Both the position numbers and the translations under genes were made by a program. Shown piece by piece: positions 54,943-64,000 of a stretch of 64,000 nt of DNA (positions are counted from its first letter, which is position 1; each line of letters starts with the position of its first letter). The DNA comes from Rhodoblastus sp963736175 (GTDB taxonomy: Bacteria > Pseudomonadota > Alphaproteobacteria > Rhizobiales > Beijerinckiaceae): contig CAVTNU010000026.1 of assembly GCA_963736175.1 (NCBI GenBank), positions 1 to 64,000 on the forward strand, given 5' to 3'. The notes under the pieces are model-generated. The model saw only the letters and a program-made list of their open reading frames with translations, did not search any database and was not told the DNA's origin.

Positions 54943-55833
54943 ATGGACGTGAGCGCCCTTTTTGTCGGCCATTCCTATATCGACATGACCATGCTGACCG
55001 ACGTGATGCCCTCGGGCGACGAGAAGGCGGTGGCGCGCGATTTCGCCGTCTCATTCGGCGGCAACGCGGTGACGGCGGCGTTCGCCTGCGCAAGGCTCGG
55101 CGCGTCGCCGGATCTGCTCACCACGCTCTCCGACGATTGGCTCGGACAGATGTTCTGGGACATGGCGCGCAAATACGACGTGACTCTCTATCCGCGCAAA
55201 GTGGCGCGATCGTCTTTGTCCTTCGTGCTGCCGCACGAGGGCAAACGCGCCATTCTACGCGCGCGCGACTCGCATTATCTGCGCCCGTTCATGATCATCG
55301 ACCCGAGCACTTATCTGGCTCTGCATCTTGACGGACATCAGGCCGACGCCGCCCTGTACTACGCCAAAGCCTGCCGCGAGAAAGGCGTTCTGACATCGCT
55401 GGACGGCGGCGCGATGCGCTCGAACACCGAGGAAGTGCTTGGTTATATCGACGTCGCGGTGGTGGCCGAGGCGATGTGCGTCCAGATGAAACTGTCGCCG
55501 CCCGACATGCTGGCTTATCTCAAGTCGCGCGGCTGCAAGATCGCCGCCGTCACCGAAGGCGAACGCGGCATGCTTTGGAGCGATGAGGATGGCGTCGTCT
55601 CGCGCCTGCCGGCCTTGCATGTGCCGAAGGAAAAAATCATCGACACCTCGGGCGCGGGCGACGTGTTCCACGGAGCCTATATCGCCTCCTATCTGCAAAA
55701 CCCGCACGCGCGCTTCGCCGAGCATTTCGATTTCGCCCGCGCCGCCTCGGCCTTCAAGATCCAGCATTTGGGCAACGAGGCCGGCCTGCCGACACTGGCT
55801 GACATAGGCGAAATGCGCCGCCTATATGCATAG
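54943..55833 (+). CDS. PfkB-family carbohydrate kinase
   Basis: 296 residues of the ribokinase fold. N-terminal GHSYIDMTMLTDVMPSGDEK, FGGNAVTAAFACARLG, and the PfkB signature DTSGAGDVFHGAYIASYL (234-251) with catalytic base Asp240. Sugar specificity cannot be read from sequence. Begins 50 bases after erpA on the same strand; the AAGGAAG site lies close to the ATG. Confidence 0.9.
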   Translation: MDVSALFVGHSYIDMTMLTDVMPSGDEKAVARDFAVSFGGNAVTAAFACARLGASPDLLTTLSDDWLGQMFWDMARKYDVTLYPRKVARSSLSFVLPHEGKRAILRARDSHYLRPFMIIDPSTYLALHLDGHQADAALYYAKACREKGVLTSLDGGAMRSNTEEVLGYIDVAVVAEAMCVQMKLSPPDMLAYLKSRGCKIAAVTEGERGMLWSDEDGVVSRLPALHVPKEKIIDTSGAGDVFHGAYIASYLQNPHARFAEHFDFARAASAFKIQHLGNEAGLPTLADIGEMRRLYA

Positions 55834-55961
55834 CGCGATGAGCCAAGGGCGGCGCGTCGCCTCCGCGTAGCGCAAAGCCCACAGAGGGCCTATTTCAGAG
55901 AGGATGGACGACAGGCGGCGACGACGCCGGCTTGGGCGTCCGTGAACGTATCGGACAAAGC

Positions 55962-56975
55962 ATGAATTTCTGGCTGGATATAGCCGCCTTTGCCGTGAAG
56001 GCTCTCGTCATTCTCACCTTTTTCGCGGCGTTGGGCGGTCTCATCGCTTTCCTGTCACGCAAATCAGGCGGCGGCGACGAGGACGAGGACGATTTGAAAA
56101 TCACCTCGCTCAACGCCCGTTACGTCGATCTCGAAACGCGGATGAACGAGGCCATCTTCGACAAGAAGGCGCTCAAGGCCCGCGCTAAAGAGCAAAAAAG
56201 GGCGAAAAAGCGTGAACCGGTCGAGGAAGGGCGCAAACGGGTATTCGTCCTGACGTTCAAGGGCGATCTGCACGCCTCGCCGGTCGCCCGGCTGGCGCGG
56301 GAGGTCGACGCGATCCTGTCTGCGGCGCGGCCTGGCAAGGACGAAGTGGTCGTGCGGATCGACAGTCCCGGCGGCCTGGTCACCGGCTATGGGCTGGCCG
56401 CCGCCCAGATGCTGCGATTGCGCGAGGGCGGCCTCAATCTGACCGCCAGCATCGATCAGGTCGCCGCCAGCGGCGGCTATATGATGGCCTGCGTCGCGCA
56501 AAAGATCGTTGCGGCGCCCTTCGCCATTGTCGGCAGTATAGGTGTCGTCGCAGAATTCCCGAATTTCAACAGGTTATTGAAGAAACTTGATGTAGATTAT
56601 CAAGAGTTCACGGCCGGCGAGTTCAAGCGGTCGGTCTCGCCGCTCGGCAAGATCACGCCAGCCGGCGCCAAGCATTTTCGCGCCAAGCTGGAGGCGACGC
56701 ACGTCGCCTTTAAGCAGTTTCTAGCCGAGAGCCGGCCAAAAATCGATCTGGAAAAGGTCGCCAACGGCGATGTCTGGCTGGCGCGCGAAGGTTTGGACCT
56801 GGGTCTTGTCGATGAATTGGCGAGCGGCGAGGATTACCTGTTTCGCGCGCGTAAGGAAGCGGACCTTTATTCCGTCGACATAGCCGAACACAAAACCATG
56901 CTGGCGCAAATTCTCGGCGGCATCGGACTTTTCGCGGAAAAATGGGGCCTTGCGGGGCCGCGGCGAATATTTTGA
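55962..56975 (+). CDS. S49-family membrane serine protease (SohB/SppA type)
   Basis: 337 residues. N-terminal membrane helix about 6-31 (IAAFAVKALVILTFFAALGGLIAF), a charged linker, then a Clp/SppA-fold protease domain with VRIDSPGGLVTGYGLA, nucleophile Ser170 in VAASGGYMMA and likely general base Lys222 in AGEFKRSVSP. Such proteases cleave signal peptides or damaged membrane proteins. ATG 55962 is preferred to a TTG ten codons upstream. Convergent with the first NTF2-like gene, nine bases away. Confidence 0.9.
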   Translation: MNFWLDIAAFAVKALVILTFFAALGGLIAFLSRKSGGGDEDEDDLKITSLNARYVDLETRMNEAIFDKKALKARAKEQKRAKKREPVEEGRKRVFVLTFKGDLHASPVARLAREVDAILSAARPGKDEVVVRIDSPGGLVTGYGLAAAQMLRLREGGLNLTASIDQVAASGGYMMACVAQKIVAAPFAIVGSIGVVAEFPNFNRLLKKLDVDYQEFTAGEFKRSVSPLGKITPAGAKHFRAKLEATHVAFKQFLAESRPKIDLEKVANGDVWLAREGLDLGLVDELASGEDYLFRARKEADLYSVDIAEHKTMLAQILGGIGLFAEKWGLAGPRRIF

Positions 56976-56984
56976 AGCCGCGCG

Positions 56985-57437
56985 CTACACGTGGTCCGGC
57001 AGTCCCTCGAACCGCGCCAACGCCGCGGAATCGGGATATTCGGAAAATTCGACAATCAGGCCGTCGCGAAAACGGATGAAGGTCACGAGGTCGATCTCGG
57101 CCACCTCGCCGGTGCCGCGATGGCGCAATTTAACCGTGCGATGGGTCGCGACGTAATCGCCGTCGATCAGGAATTCGTGAAAGCGAGTCCCCTGATTTTC
57201 ATAACGGACGTTGTAAACATTCAGCATCTCGGTGACCGCCGGCTTGCCGTAGATCGCATTGCGAAAAGGGTAGATCGTCCAGGCGCCGCGCAGGTTGTAG
57301 ACGATATTGTCGTCGAGATAGTCGAACACGCTGGCGAAATCGCCCGCGGCTTGCCGTTCGAAAATATGGCGCACACGATGCTCGGTCATCTCGCGGTCGA
57401 GCCGGCCAAGTTGTTTGAATGCTTCCAGGCCTTGCAA
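56985..57437 (-). CDS. NTF2/SnoaL-like protein, paralogue A
   Basis: 150 residues of the nuclear transport factor 2-like fold: helical N-terminus LGRLDREMTEHRVRHIFERQAAGDFASVFDYLDDNIVY (quoted region spans about 10-48), then beta strands and LVTFIRFRDGLIVEFSEYPD. The fold serves many ketosteroid isomerase-like or ligand-binding roles, so no reaction can be named. The neighbour at 57624-58070 is clearly a duplicate. Both are on the minus strand. Confidence 0.82.
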   Translation of the reverse strand: MQGLEAFKQLGRLDREMTEHRVRHIFERQAAGDFASVFDYLDDNIVYNLRGAWTIYPFRNAIYGKPAVTEMLNVYNVRYENQGTRFHEFLIDGDYVATHRTVKLRHRGTGEVAEIDLVTFIRFRDGLIVEFSEYPDSAALARFEGLPDHV

Positions 57438-57623
57438 GATTCACCCGTTGTCTTTGCGGCTCGCCCCGAGATCAATTCGGTAATAGCGCGAGAGGATTTG
57501 CAGAGCGTTCCCAATCTTCGCAAAAATGTTTTCTATTCCGTCGGTATCGCAGCGAAACACATATCGATCAAAAATTTCGAATGTTTTTAATCCGAACGTC
57601 AGTTGATGTGAACAGAATAGACG

Positions 57624-58070
57624 CTAACCAGCCACCGCTTCAAGTCGCGCCATCGCCGCGGAGTCGGGATATTCCGAAATCGCGACCACCAGCCCGTCGC
57701 GGAAGCGCAGGAAGTTGCAAATGCCGACATTGAAAACCACGCCGGCGCCGCGGTGGCGCAGCGCGGACGTGCGGTGTACCGCGGCCCTGTCGCCGTCGAT
57801 CGCGATTTCGTGAATCTCCGAACCCAGATTTTCATAGTTGACGTGCAGGGCTCTGAGCATTTCGGCGAGCGCTGATTTGCCGCAGCGCCGGCTGACGTAG
57901 GGAAAGAGCGTCCAGGAGCCCTTTACGTCGTAAACGACGTCGTCGGCGAAATATTCAAGCATGCCGCGAATGTCGCCCGCAGCGCGCCGTTCCAGCAACG
58001 ATCTAATGCGGCGCTCGATCAACTCCCGATCAAGCTGTCCGAGTTTTCTCGACGCTTCCTCGCTTTGCAT
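57624..58070 (-). CDS. NTF2/SnoaL-like protein, paralogue B
   Basis: 148 residues, aligned along its whole length with paralogue A: LGQLDRELIERRIRSLLERR, AAGDIRGMLEYFADDVVYDV, HRTSALRHRGAG and FLRFRDGLVV-ISEYPDSAAMARLE match position by position. Residues lining the pocket differ, for example NVGICNF here against EIDLVTF in A. It lies 30 bases downstream of aspS and could be co-transcribed with it. Function unknown. Confidence 0.82.
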   Translation of the reverse strand: MQSEEASRKLGQLDRELIERRIRSLLERRAAGDIRGMLEYFADDVVYDVKGSWTLFPYVSRRCGKSALAEMLRALHVNYENLGSEIHEIAIDGDRAAVHRTSALRHRGAGVVFNVGICNFLRFRDGLVVAISEYPDSAAMARLEAVAG

Positions 58071-58100
58071 CGCCCGTTCCGTTCGATCGCCAGCCGCGCG

Positions 58101-59897
58101 TCACGCCTTTTCGGGCAGATTCAAACGCAGGTGCAATTCGCGCAATTGCTTCGACGTCGCGCTCGACGGCGCGCCCATCAAAATATCCTCAGCGCGCTGA
58201 TTCATGGGGAACAGGGCGACTTCGCGCAAATTCTGCTCGCCGGCCAGCAACATGATGACGCGGTCCACTCCGGCGGCCAGGCCGCCATGCGGCGGCGCGC
58301 CATATTGGAAGGCGCGATACATGCCGCCAAACCGCTCGATCACCGTCTCCTCGCCGTAGCCGGCGATTTCGAAGGCCTTGACCATCGCCTCGGGGCGATG
58401 GTTGCGAATGCCGCCGGACGCGATCTCAAAACCGTTGCAGGCGATGTCGTACTGGAAGGCCTTGATCTGCAGTGGGTCCTGAGTTTGTAGGGCCTCCAGC
58501 CCGCCTTGCGGCATCGAGAAGGGATTGTGGCCGAAATCCACCCGTTTCTCATCCTCGTTGTACTCGTACATCGGGAAATCGACGACCCAGGCCAATTCGA
58601 ACCTGTCCTTGTCGATCAAATCGAGGTCTTCGCCGACCTTGCCGCGCGCCGCGCCCGCGAATTTGGCGAACTTGTCCGGGTCGCCGGCGGCAAAGAACAC
58701 GGCGTCGCCGGCTTTGACGCCGAGCTGGGCGCGAATCGCCTCGGCGCGCTCAGGACCGATGTTATTGGCGATCGGCCCGGCCGCCTCAGTCTTTCCCTCT
58801 GCTTCGCGCCAGAAGATATAGCCAAGACCCGGCTGGCCCTCGCCTTGCGCCCAGGAATTCATGCGGTCGCAGAACGTGCGCGACCCGCCGCCCGGCGCCG
58901 GCAGCGCCCAGACTTCGTTCTTTGGCGTTTCGAGCATGCGCGCGAAAACCTTGAAGTTCGAACCGCGGAAATGTTCGGACACGTCCTGCATGACCAGCGG
59001 GTTGCGCAGATCCGGTTTGTCCGAGCCATATTTGCGCATCGCCTGCGCATAGGGGATGCGCGGCCAGTTTCTGGTGACCGGCCGTCCGCCGCCGAACTCC
59101 TCGAAAATGCCGGTAATGACCGGCTCGACGGCGGCGAACACATCGTCCTGCGTGACGAAGCTCATTTCCAGATCAAGCTGGTAGAACTCGCCCGGCAGAC
59201 GGTCGGCGCGCGGATCCTCGTCGCGGAAACAGGGCGCGATCTGGAAATAGCGGTCGAAACCGGCCATCATCAAAAGCTGCTTGTACTGCTGCGGCGCCTG
59301 CGGCAGGGCGTAGAATTTGCCGGGATGGATGCGCGAGGGCACGAGAAAGTCACGCGCGCCTTCAGGCGACGAGGCGGTGAGAATCGGCGTCTGGAACTCG
59401 TTGAAGCCGGCGCCCTTCATGCGCGCGCGCATGGAATCGACCACTTTGCCGCGCAGCATGATGTTGTTGTGGATGCGTTCGCGCCGCAGATCGATGAACC
59501 GGTATTTCAGGCGCGTTTCTTCCGGATAGTCCTGATCGCCGAACACCGGCAGCGGCAATTCCGCCGCCTGCCCCAAAACTTCCGCGTCGCGGACATAGAC
59601 CTCGATCCTGCCGGTCGCCATATCGGGATTGTCGGTGCTCTTGCCTTCGATTTCTGGACGGCGTCTGACTTCGCCGTCGAGACGCACGACCCATTCGGCG
59701 CGGAAGGTTTCGGCCCGTTTGAAGGCCGGCGAATCCGGATCGACGACGCATTGGGTCAGGCCGTAATGGTCGCGCAAATCGATGAAGAGAACTCCGCCGT
59801 GGTCGCGGATACGGTGACACCAGCCCGACAGCCGTATGCTTTGGCCGACGTTGGCTTCGGCGAGTTCGCCGCAGGTGTGTGTGCGATAGGCGTGCAT
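58101..59897 (-). CDS. aspS: Aspartyl-tRNA synthetase
   Basis: Charges tRNA-Asp, and in many Alphaproteobacteria also tRNA-Asn ahead of the GatCAB amidotransferase. 598 residues, the bacterial type with the GAD insertion domain. N-terminal anticodon-binding fold starts MHAYRTHTCGEL; class II motifs include FRDEDPRADR and GLAAGVDRVIMLL. ATG 59897 is the family start; a 46-residue upstream extension is unsupported. Divergent from rnd. Confidence 0.97.
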   Translation of the reverse strand: MHAYRTHTCGELAEANVGQSIRLSGWCHRIRDHGGVLFIDLRDHYGLTQCVVDPDSPAFKRAETFRAEWVVRLDGEVRRRPEIEGKSTDNPDMATGRIEVYVRDAEVLGQAAELPLPVFGDQDYPEETRLKYRFIDLRRERIHNNIMLRGKVVDSMRARMKGAGFNEFQTPILTASSPEGARDFLVPSRIHPGKFYALPQAPQQYKQLLMMAGFDRYFQIAPCFRDEDPRADRLPGEFYQLDLEMSFVTQDDVFAAVEPVITGIFEEFGGGRPVTRNWPRIPYAQAMRKYGSDKPDLRNPLVMQDVSEHFRGSNFKVFARMLETPKNEVWALPAPGGGSRTFCDRMNSWAQGEGQPGLGYIFWREAEGKTEAAGPIANNIGPERAEAIRAQLGVKAGDAVFFAAGDPDKFAKFAGAARGKVGEDLDLIDKDRFELAWVVDFPMYEYNEDEKRVDFGHNPFSMPQGGLEALQTQDPLQIKAFQYDIACNGFEIASGGIRNHRPEAMVKAFEIAGYGEETVIERFGGMYRAFQYGAPPHGGLAAGVDRVIMLLAGEQNLREVALFPMNQRAEDILMGAPSSATSKQLRELHLRLNLPEKA

Positions 59898-60127
59898 GGC
59901 GTTCCTGAAGGCAAAGAAAAGACCTGGCGGCTGCGTAGCGGAAAAACACGCCGGGGTGAAGGGGCTTGCGATCGCGCCGTCAATTGGACTTTCGCGCATT
60001 TGGCGGCGTCCCAATTCCGACGAAAAAGAATACACTGTTGTTTTGACGCTATTTTATTCAAAACACGCCGTCGATCGCCCGCCAGATTACACTGGCGGTC
60101 AAGCGCGGCTTCGATTATGAACGCGCC

Positions 60128-61303
60128 ATGAGCCTTGTTTCTACAACGGGCGAACTTGCCGAGCTGTGCCGGACCTTCGCTCAATATCCCTTCGTCACAG
60201 TCGATACGGAATTTTTGCGCGAGACGACGTTCTGGCCAAAAGCCTGTGTCATTCAGATCGCCTGCGAAAATGACGCGGCGGCCATCGACGCGCTCGCGGA
60301 AGGGCTGGACCTCGGTCCTTTTTTCGAGCTGATGGCCAATCCCAACGTCGTCAAGGTCTTTCACGCGGCGCGCCAGGATATCGAGATTATCTGGAATCTG
60401 GCCAAGATCATTCCGCAGCCGTTGTTCGACACCCAGATTGCGGCGATGGTCTGCGGCTATGGCGAGCAGATCGCCTATGGCGAGCTGGCGCAGTCCATCT
60501 GCAAGGTGACCTTGGACAAGTCCTCGCGTTTCACCGATTGGTCGCGCCGACCGTTGTCGGACGCCCAGATCGACTACGCCATCGCCGACGTCACCCATTT
60601 GCGCGACATCTATCTCGCTCTGCGGCAAAGGCTGGAAAAAGCCGGCCGGCTGCACTGGCTCGCCGACGAAATGGCGGCGCTGAGCAAGAAAGAAACGTAC
60701 GAACAGCATCCCGAACGCGCCTATGAGCGTTTCGCCCATCGCGCGCGCAAGCCGCGCGATCTCGCCGTTTTGATGGAAATCGCCGCCTGGCGCGAGCAGG
60801 AGGCGCAAACCCGCGACGTGCCGCGCTCGCGCGTGCTCAAGGACGACATTCTGGTCGAAATCGCCCTTTCGGCGCCGCGGACTCCCGAATTGCTCGCCGG
60901 ATTGCGCGCCTTTCCGCGCGGCATGGAGAAATCGCGGTCCGGCGCGGAAATTCTCGCCGCCGTCGAACGCGGCTTGGCGCGCGACCCCAAGACCCTACCG
61001 CGCATCGAGCGCGAAAGGCGCAACGGCGGCGGCGGCGCCACCGCCGAATTGCTGAAGGTTCTGCTGCGCCAGGTGTCCGAACGCCACGGCGTGGCGGCGA
61101 AGATGATCGCCACGTCCGACGACCTCGACGCGCTGGCGAACGACGACAAGGCCAATGTCGCCGCGCTGGCGGGCTGGCGGCGCGAATTGTTCGGCGCCAG
61201 GGCCTTGCAGCTCAAACACGGCAAGCTGGCGCTGACGGTCGAAAACAACAAGGTCGTGACGCTCGAATGGTGCGAGGAAGCGAGCCAAGCGGACCCGGAA
61301 TGA
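60128..61303 (+). CDS. rnd: Ribonuclease D
   Basis: 3'-5' exonuclease trimming tRNA precursors. 391 residues. DEDDy exonuclease residues Asp26 and Glu28 in VDTEFLRE, Asp84 in FHAARQDIEI, Tyr150 and Asp154 in YAIADVTHL; an HRDC domain spans about 205-290. Divergent from aspS, the usual alphaproteobacterial arrangement. The upstream gap has TTTTGA and TCAAAA arms (60041-60063) overlapping a TTGACG box. The stop overlaps the next gene. Confidence 0.96.
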   Translation: MSLVSTTGELAELCRTFAQYPFVTVDTEFLRETTFWPKACVIQIACENDAAAIDALAEGLDLGPFFELMANPNVVKVFHAARQDIEIIWNLAKIIPQPLFDTQIAAMVCGYGEQIAYGELAQSICKVTLDKSSRFTDWSRRPLSDAQIDYAIADVTHLRDIYLALRQRLEKAGRLHWLADEMAALSKKETYEQHPERAYERFAHRARKPRDLAVLMEIAAWREQEAQTRDVPRSRVLKDDILVEIALSAPRTPELLAGLRAFPRGMEKSRSGAEILAAVERGLARDPKTLPRIERERRNGGGGATAELLKVLLRQVSERHGVAAKMIATSDDLDALANDDKANVAALAGWRRELFGARALQLKHGKLALTVENNKVVTLEWCEEASQADPE

Positions 61304-61839
61304 ACGCGCAAAGCGCTCAAACTGTGCTTGTGCGGGCCTCGCAAACGAGTGACGTCGCGGCCATCGCCGCCATCTATGGCCAAGCCGTGACGACCAGCGT
61401 CGTGACTTTCGAGATTGAGCCGCCGGGCGCCGCGGAAATGGCGCGCCGGCGCGAAGCTCTGCTGACGCAAGGCTACCCTTTCCTTGTCGCCGAGGTCGAC
61501 GGCGCCGTCGCCGGCTACGCCTACGCTGGCGCGTTCCGCACGCGCGCCGCCTTCGCCGCGACCGTCGAGAACGCCATTTACCTCGATGCGGCCTTTCGCC
61601 GGCGCGGAATCGGCAGGCTGCTGCTGACACGGCTGATTGACGACTGCGCCGCGCGGAATTTCCGTCAGATGGTCGCCGTCATCGGCGACAGCGGCAATGC
61701 CGCTTCGATACGTCTGCACCGGGCCTGCGGCTTCGCGCGGGCGGGCGCGCTCAAATCAGTCGGCTTCAAACACGGGCGCTGGCTCGATTGCATCTTGATG
61801 CAGCGCCCGCTGGGACCCGGCGATTCCGTCGCTCCGTAG
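61300..61839 (+). CDS. GNAT N-acetyltransferase, phosphinothricin acetyltransferase-like
   Basis: 179 residues. The layout VRASQTSDVAAIAAIYGQAV, TFEIEPPGAAEMARR, VENAIYLDAAFRRRGIGRLLL (acetyl-CoA loop) and HRACGFARAGALKSVGFKHGRWLD matches the Pat/Bar subfamily, which acetylates amino-acid-like substrates such as methionine sulfone. ATG 61300 overlaps the rnd stop (ATGA), so it is translated with rnd. Natural substrate unknown. Confidence 0.88.
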   Translation: MNAQSAQTVLVRASQTSDVAAIAAIYGQAVTTSVVTFEIEPPGAAEMARRREALLTQGYPFLVAEVDGAVAGYAYAGAFRTRAAFAATVENAIYLDAAFRRRGIGRLLLTRLIDDCAARNFRQMVAVIGDSGNAASIRLHRACGFARAGALKSVGFKHGRWLDCILMQRPLGPGDSVAP

Positions 61840-61845
61840 AGCGCG

Positions 61846-62733
61846 CTATGCCTTCTTCCAGAAAATCGTCACCGCCAGCCCGGCGAATACGATCGCCGCG
61901 CCCGATAGCGCCCGAATCGTCAAAGGCTCGTGAAAAACCACGGCGGCGCTCGACATGCCGAAAACCGGCACCAGCAGAGCGAAGGGCGCGATCCGCGCAG
62001 CTTGATGCAGGCTGAGCAGCCGGCTCCACAGGCCAAAGCCGAATATTGTCGCAACATAGGCCAAAAACAGCGCACTGCCCCAGACCGCGAGGCTCGGTTG
62101 GCTGATGGCGCGCCAGATCGCCGCCCGATCCTCGAGCATCAGGGACAACGCCAGCAGCGGCGGCGGCGAAAAGAGACTCGACCAGATGACAAACGCCACC
62201 ATATCGACGCGACCGGCGCGAATGGAGAACAGATTGCCCAAACCCCAAAAGGCGGCGGCGGCGACCACCGCCAGAAACGGCGGCAGCGCCGTCGTCAAAC
62301 TGAGTCCCGAGCCGATCAGGGCGACGCCGGCGAAGGCGATGGCCGCGCCAGCGATCTGTCCTCGGCCGATGGGTTGGCCGATGACGAAATGGGCCAACGC
62401 CATGGTGAAAAACGCCTGGATCTGAATGACCAGCGAGGCGAGCCCCGCCGGCATGCCAAACCGAATGGCGATGAACAACAGCCCGAACTGGCCAAGTCCG
62501 ATGCTGAGGCCATAGCCGGCCAGATCGAACAGGCGCGTCGACGGGCGTTTGATGAAAAACACCGCTGGAAGGGCGGCTAGAAAAAACCGCAAAGCGGTCA
62601 AAAACAGGGGCGGCGCGGCGCCCACCCCGATCTTGATGGCGATGAAGCTGACGCCCCAGATCGCCGCGATGGCGACGGCCAACGCGATATCGCGCAGGGG
62701 CAAGGGCGAAGCCGCCCTTCCCGCGCCGTTCAT
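61846..62733 (-). CDS. EamA-family (DMT) transporter
   Basis: 295 residues with ten predicted membrane helices in two EamA repeats. The segments AIAAIWGVSFIAIKIGV and LLVPVFGMSSAAVVFHEPL closely recall the E. coli EamA/YdeD exporter of O-acetylserine and cysteine pathway metabolites; substrate assignment is inference. Convergent with the acetyltransferase, six bases between stops. Confidence 0.87.
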   Translation of the reverse strand: MNGAGRAASPLPLRDIALAVAIAAIWGVSFIAIKIGVGAAPPLFLTALRFFLAALPAVFFIKRPSTRLFDLAGYGLSIGLGQFGLLFIAIRFGMPAGLASLVIQIQAFFTMALAHFVIGQPIGRGQIAGAAIAFAGVALIGSGLSLTTALPPFLAVVAAAAFWGLGNLFSIRAGRVDMVAFVIWSSLFSPPPLLALSLMLEDRAAIWRAISQPSLAVWGSALFLAYVATIFGFGLWSRLLSLHQAARIAPFALLVPVFGMSSAAVVFHEPLTIRALSGAAIVFAGLAVTIFWKKA

Positions 62734-62785
62734 GTCGCGCCCGGCGCGAAATCCGGCCCCTTAGGACCTGTGGATTTCGATCCCA

Positions 62786-64000
62786 TCAGGCCCCCATCGG
62801 GTAATTCGGGCTTTCTCTCGTTATCGCAACGTCGTGAACGTGGCTTTCGCGCAGACCCGCGCCGGTGATGCGGACGAACCGGGCGCGTTTCTGGAACTCG
62901 GCGATGTCGGTCGCGCCGACATAGCCCATCGCGGCGCGCAGGCCGCCGGCCAGTTGATGCAGGATCGGTCCGACCGGGCCGCGATAGGGCACCTGCCCCT
63001 CGACGCCTTCGGGTACCAACTTCATCGCATCCTTGATATCCTGTTGGAAATACCGGTCGGCCAGCCGCGCGACATGGCTCCCACCGAGCCCATGCCGCGA
63101 TAGGATTTGAACGAACGGCCCTGATAGAGGAACACTTCTCCGGGCGCTTCTTCCGTGCCGGCCAGAAGCGAGCCGATCATCACGCACTCGGCGCCGGCGG
63201 CGATAGCTTTGGCGAAATCGCCGGAAAATTTGATGCCGCCGTCGCCGATCACCGGCACGCCGGCCTTGCGCGCCTCTTCCGTCGCTTCGAGAATCGCCGT
63301 CAATTGCGGCACGCCGACGCCGGCGACGATACGGGTGGTGCAGATCGAGCCAGGGCCGATGCCGACCTTGATCGCGTCGGCGCCGGCGTCGATGAGCGCC
63401 TTGGCGCCTTCGCGGGTGGCGATATTTCCGGCGATCACGCCCACCTTGTTGGAGACGCGCTTGATCCGCGTCACTTGGTCGAGCACGGATTGAGAATGAC
63501 CGTGGGCGGTGTCGACGACAATGCAGTCGACGCCGGCGTCGATCAGCATCAGCGCCCGCTCATAGCCGCTGTCGCCGACCGTGGAGGCCGCCGCGACGCG
63601 CAGGCGCCCGGCTTCGTCCTTGCAGGCGGACGGGTGCAGCGTCGCCTTCTCGATGTCCTTCACGGTCACCAGACCGACGCAGCGGTAATCCTCGTCGACG
63701 ACCAGAAGCTTTTCGATTCGGTTCTGGTGCAAGAGCCGGCGCGCCTCGTCCTTGGAGACGCCTTCGCCCACGGTGACGAGCTTTTTCGTCATCAGTTCGG
63801 ACACCGGCTGCAACGGATTGTCGGCGAAGCGCACGTCGCGGTTGGTCAAAATGCCGGCGAGCCTGCCTGGTTTGCCGTCGGCGCCGCGTTCAACCACCGG
63901 AATTCCCGAAATCGAATTGCGGCTCATCAGGGCGAGCGCGTCGGCCAGCGTCTCATCGGGGAAAATGGTGATCGGATTGACCACCATGCCGCTCTCATAG
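62786..64000 (-). pseudogene. guaB: IMP dehydrogenase, N-terminus outside window, one-base frameshift near C-terminus
   Basis: Oxidises IMP to XMP, the step before GuaA. The visible frame begins ESGMVVNPITI, carries both CBS domains, VDTAHGH, and catalytic Cys in GPGSICTTR, and runs to YRGMGSVGAMSRG. There the frame shifts: the C-terminal ADRYFQQD to the end (SPNYPMGA) lies one frame over. A missing base at about 63061-63066 explains it; restoring one gives RGSADRYFQQ. guaB is normally essential or nearly so, and this is the fourth such frameshift in the window, so an assembly error is the best reading. Confidence 0.94.

Noticed and set aside
1..64000. tRNA, rRNA, CRISPR, phage or IS elements
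   Set aside because: I looked for T-loop motifs, spaced direct repeats, transposase and integrase motifs and found none.

Overview
The window is high-GC chromosomal DNA from an alphaproteobacterium, most likely of the order Hyphomicrobiales (Rhizobiales). I base this on gene order. A block running trpE, ppiD, tpiA, secG, pyrG, kdsA, eno, divIC, pdhABC, lpdA, lipA, ratA, pncC, ispDF, dusB, ntrBC, ntrYX, dat, hfq, hflX is followed by a second block with scpBA, nagZ, a SPOR protein, argS, dgt and erpA. Fused ispDF, an E1-beta with its own lipoyl domain, DUF5076 next to pdhB, and dusB-ntrB-ntrC all fit. A Beijerinckiaceae/Methylocystaceae-like host is my guess; genus is not resolved.

Layout. 1-8.3 kb: guaA (3' end cut by the window edge), queuosine genes tgt and queA, hflX, hfq, a D-amino acid aminotransferase and a split chromate transporter. 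8.3-16 kb: nitrogen regulation (ntrX, ntrY, ntrC, ntrB, dusB), all on the minus strand. 16-18.3 kb: ispDF, pncC and a small His-rich protein on the plus strand. 18.4-27.6 kb: ratA, lipA, a carotenoid-desaturase-like oxidoreductase and the pyruvate dehydrogenase operon (transcribed pdhA to lpdA), so lipoate synthesis sits beside its main client. 27.8-36.1 kb: divIC, eno, kdsA, pyrG, secG, tpiA on the minus strand, with queF and a secreted His-rich peptide on the plus strand. 36.3-45.7 kb: ppiD-trpE, a DEAD-box helicase and a complete overlapping bioBFDA operon. 45.8-54.5 kb: scpBA, nagZ, a SPOR protein, argS and dgt, plus two unrecognised small genes. 54.5-64 kb: erpA, a PfkB kinase, an S49 protease, two NTF2-like paralogues, aspS, rnd, a GNAT acetyltransferase, an EamA exporter and guaB (5' end cut by the window edge).

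No phage, IS element, CRISPR array, rRNA or tRNA was seen. Four genes (ntrB, pdhB, argS, guaB) each carry one single-base frameshift inside otherwise intact, conserved sequence. Three of them are normally essential, so base errors in the assembly are the simplest explanation. I found no convincing novel multi-gene system. The best leads are a probable orphan small RNA between guaA and tgt (promoter plus a very strong terminator), twin 12-bp palindromes upstream of pdhA, a palindrome upstream of ntrYX, an A-rich hfq leader that could bind Hfq, a TGT enzyme lacking most of its zinc ligands, a DUF1697 gene remnant, and several small His- or Cys-rich proteins.
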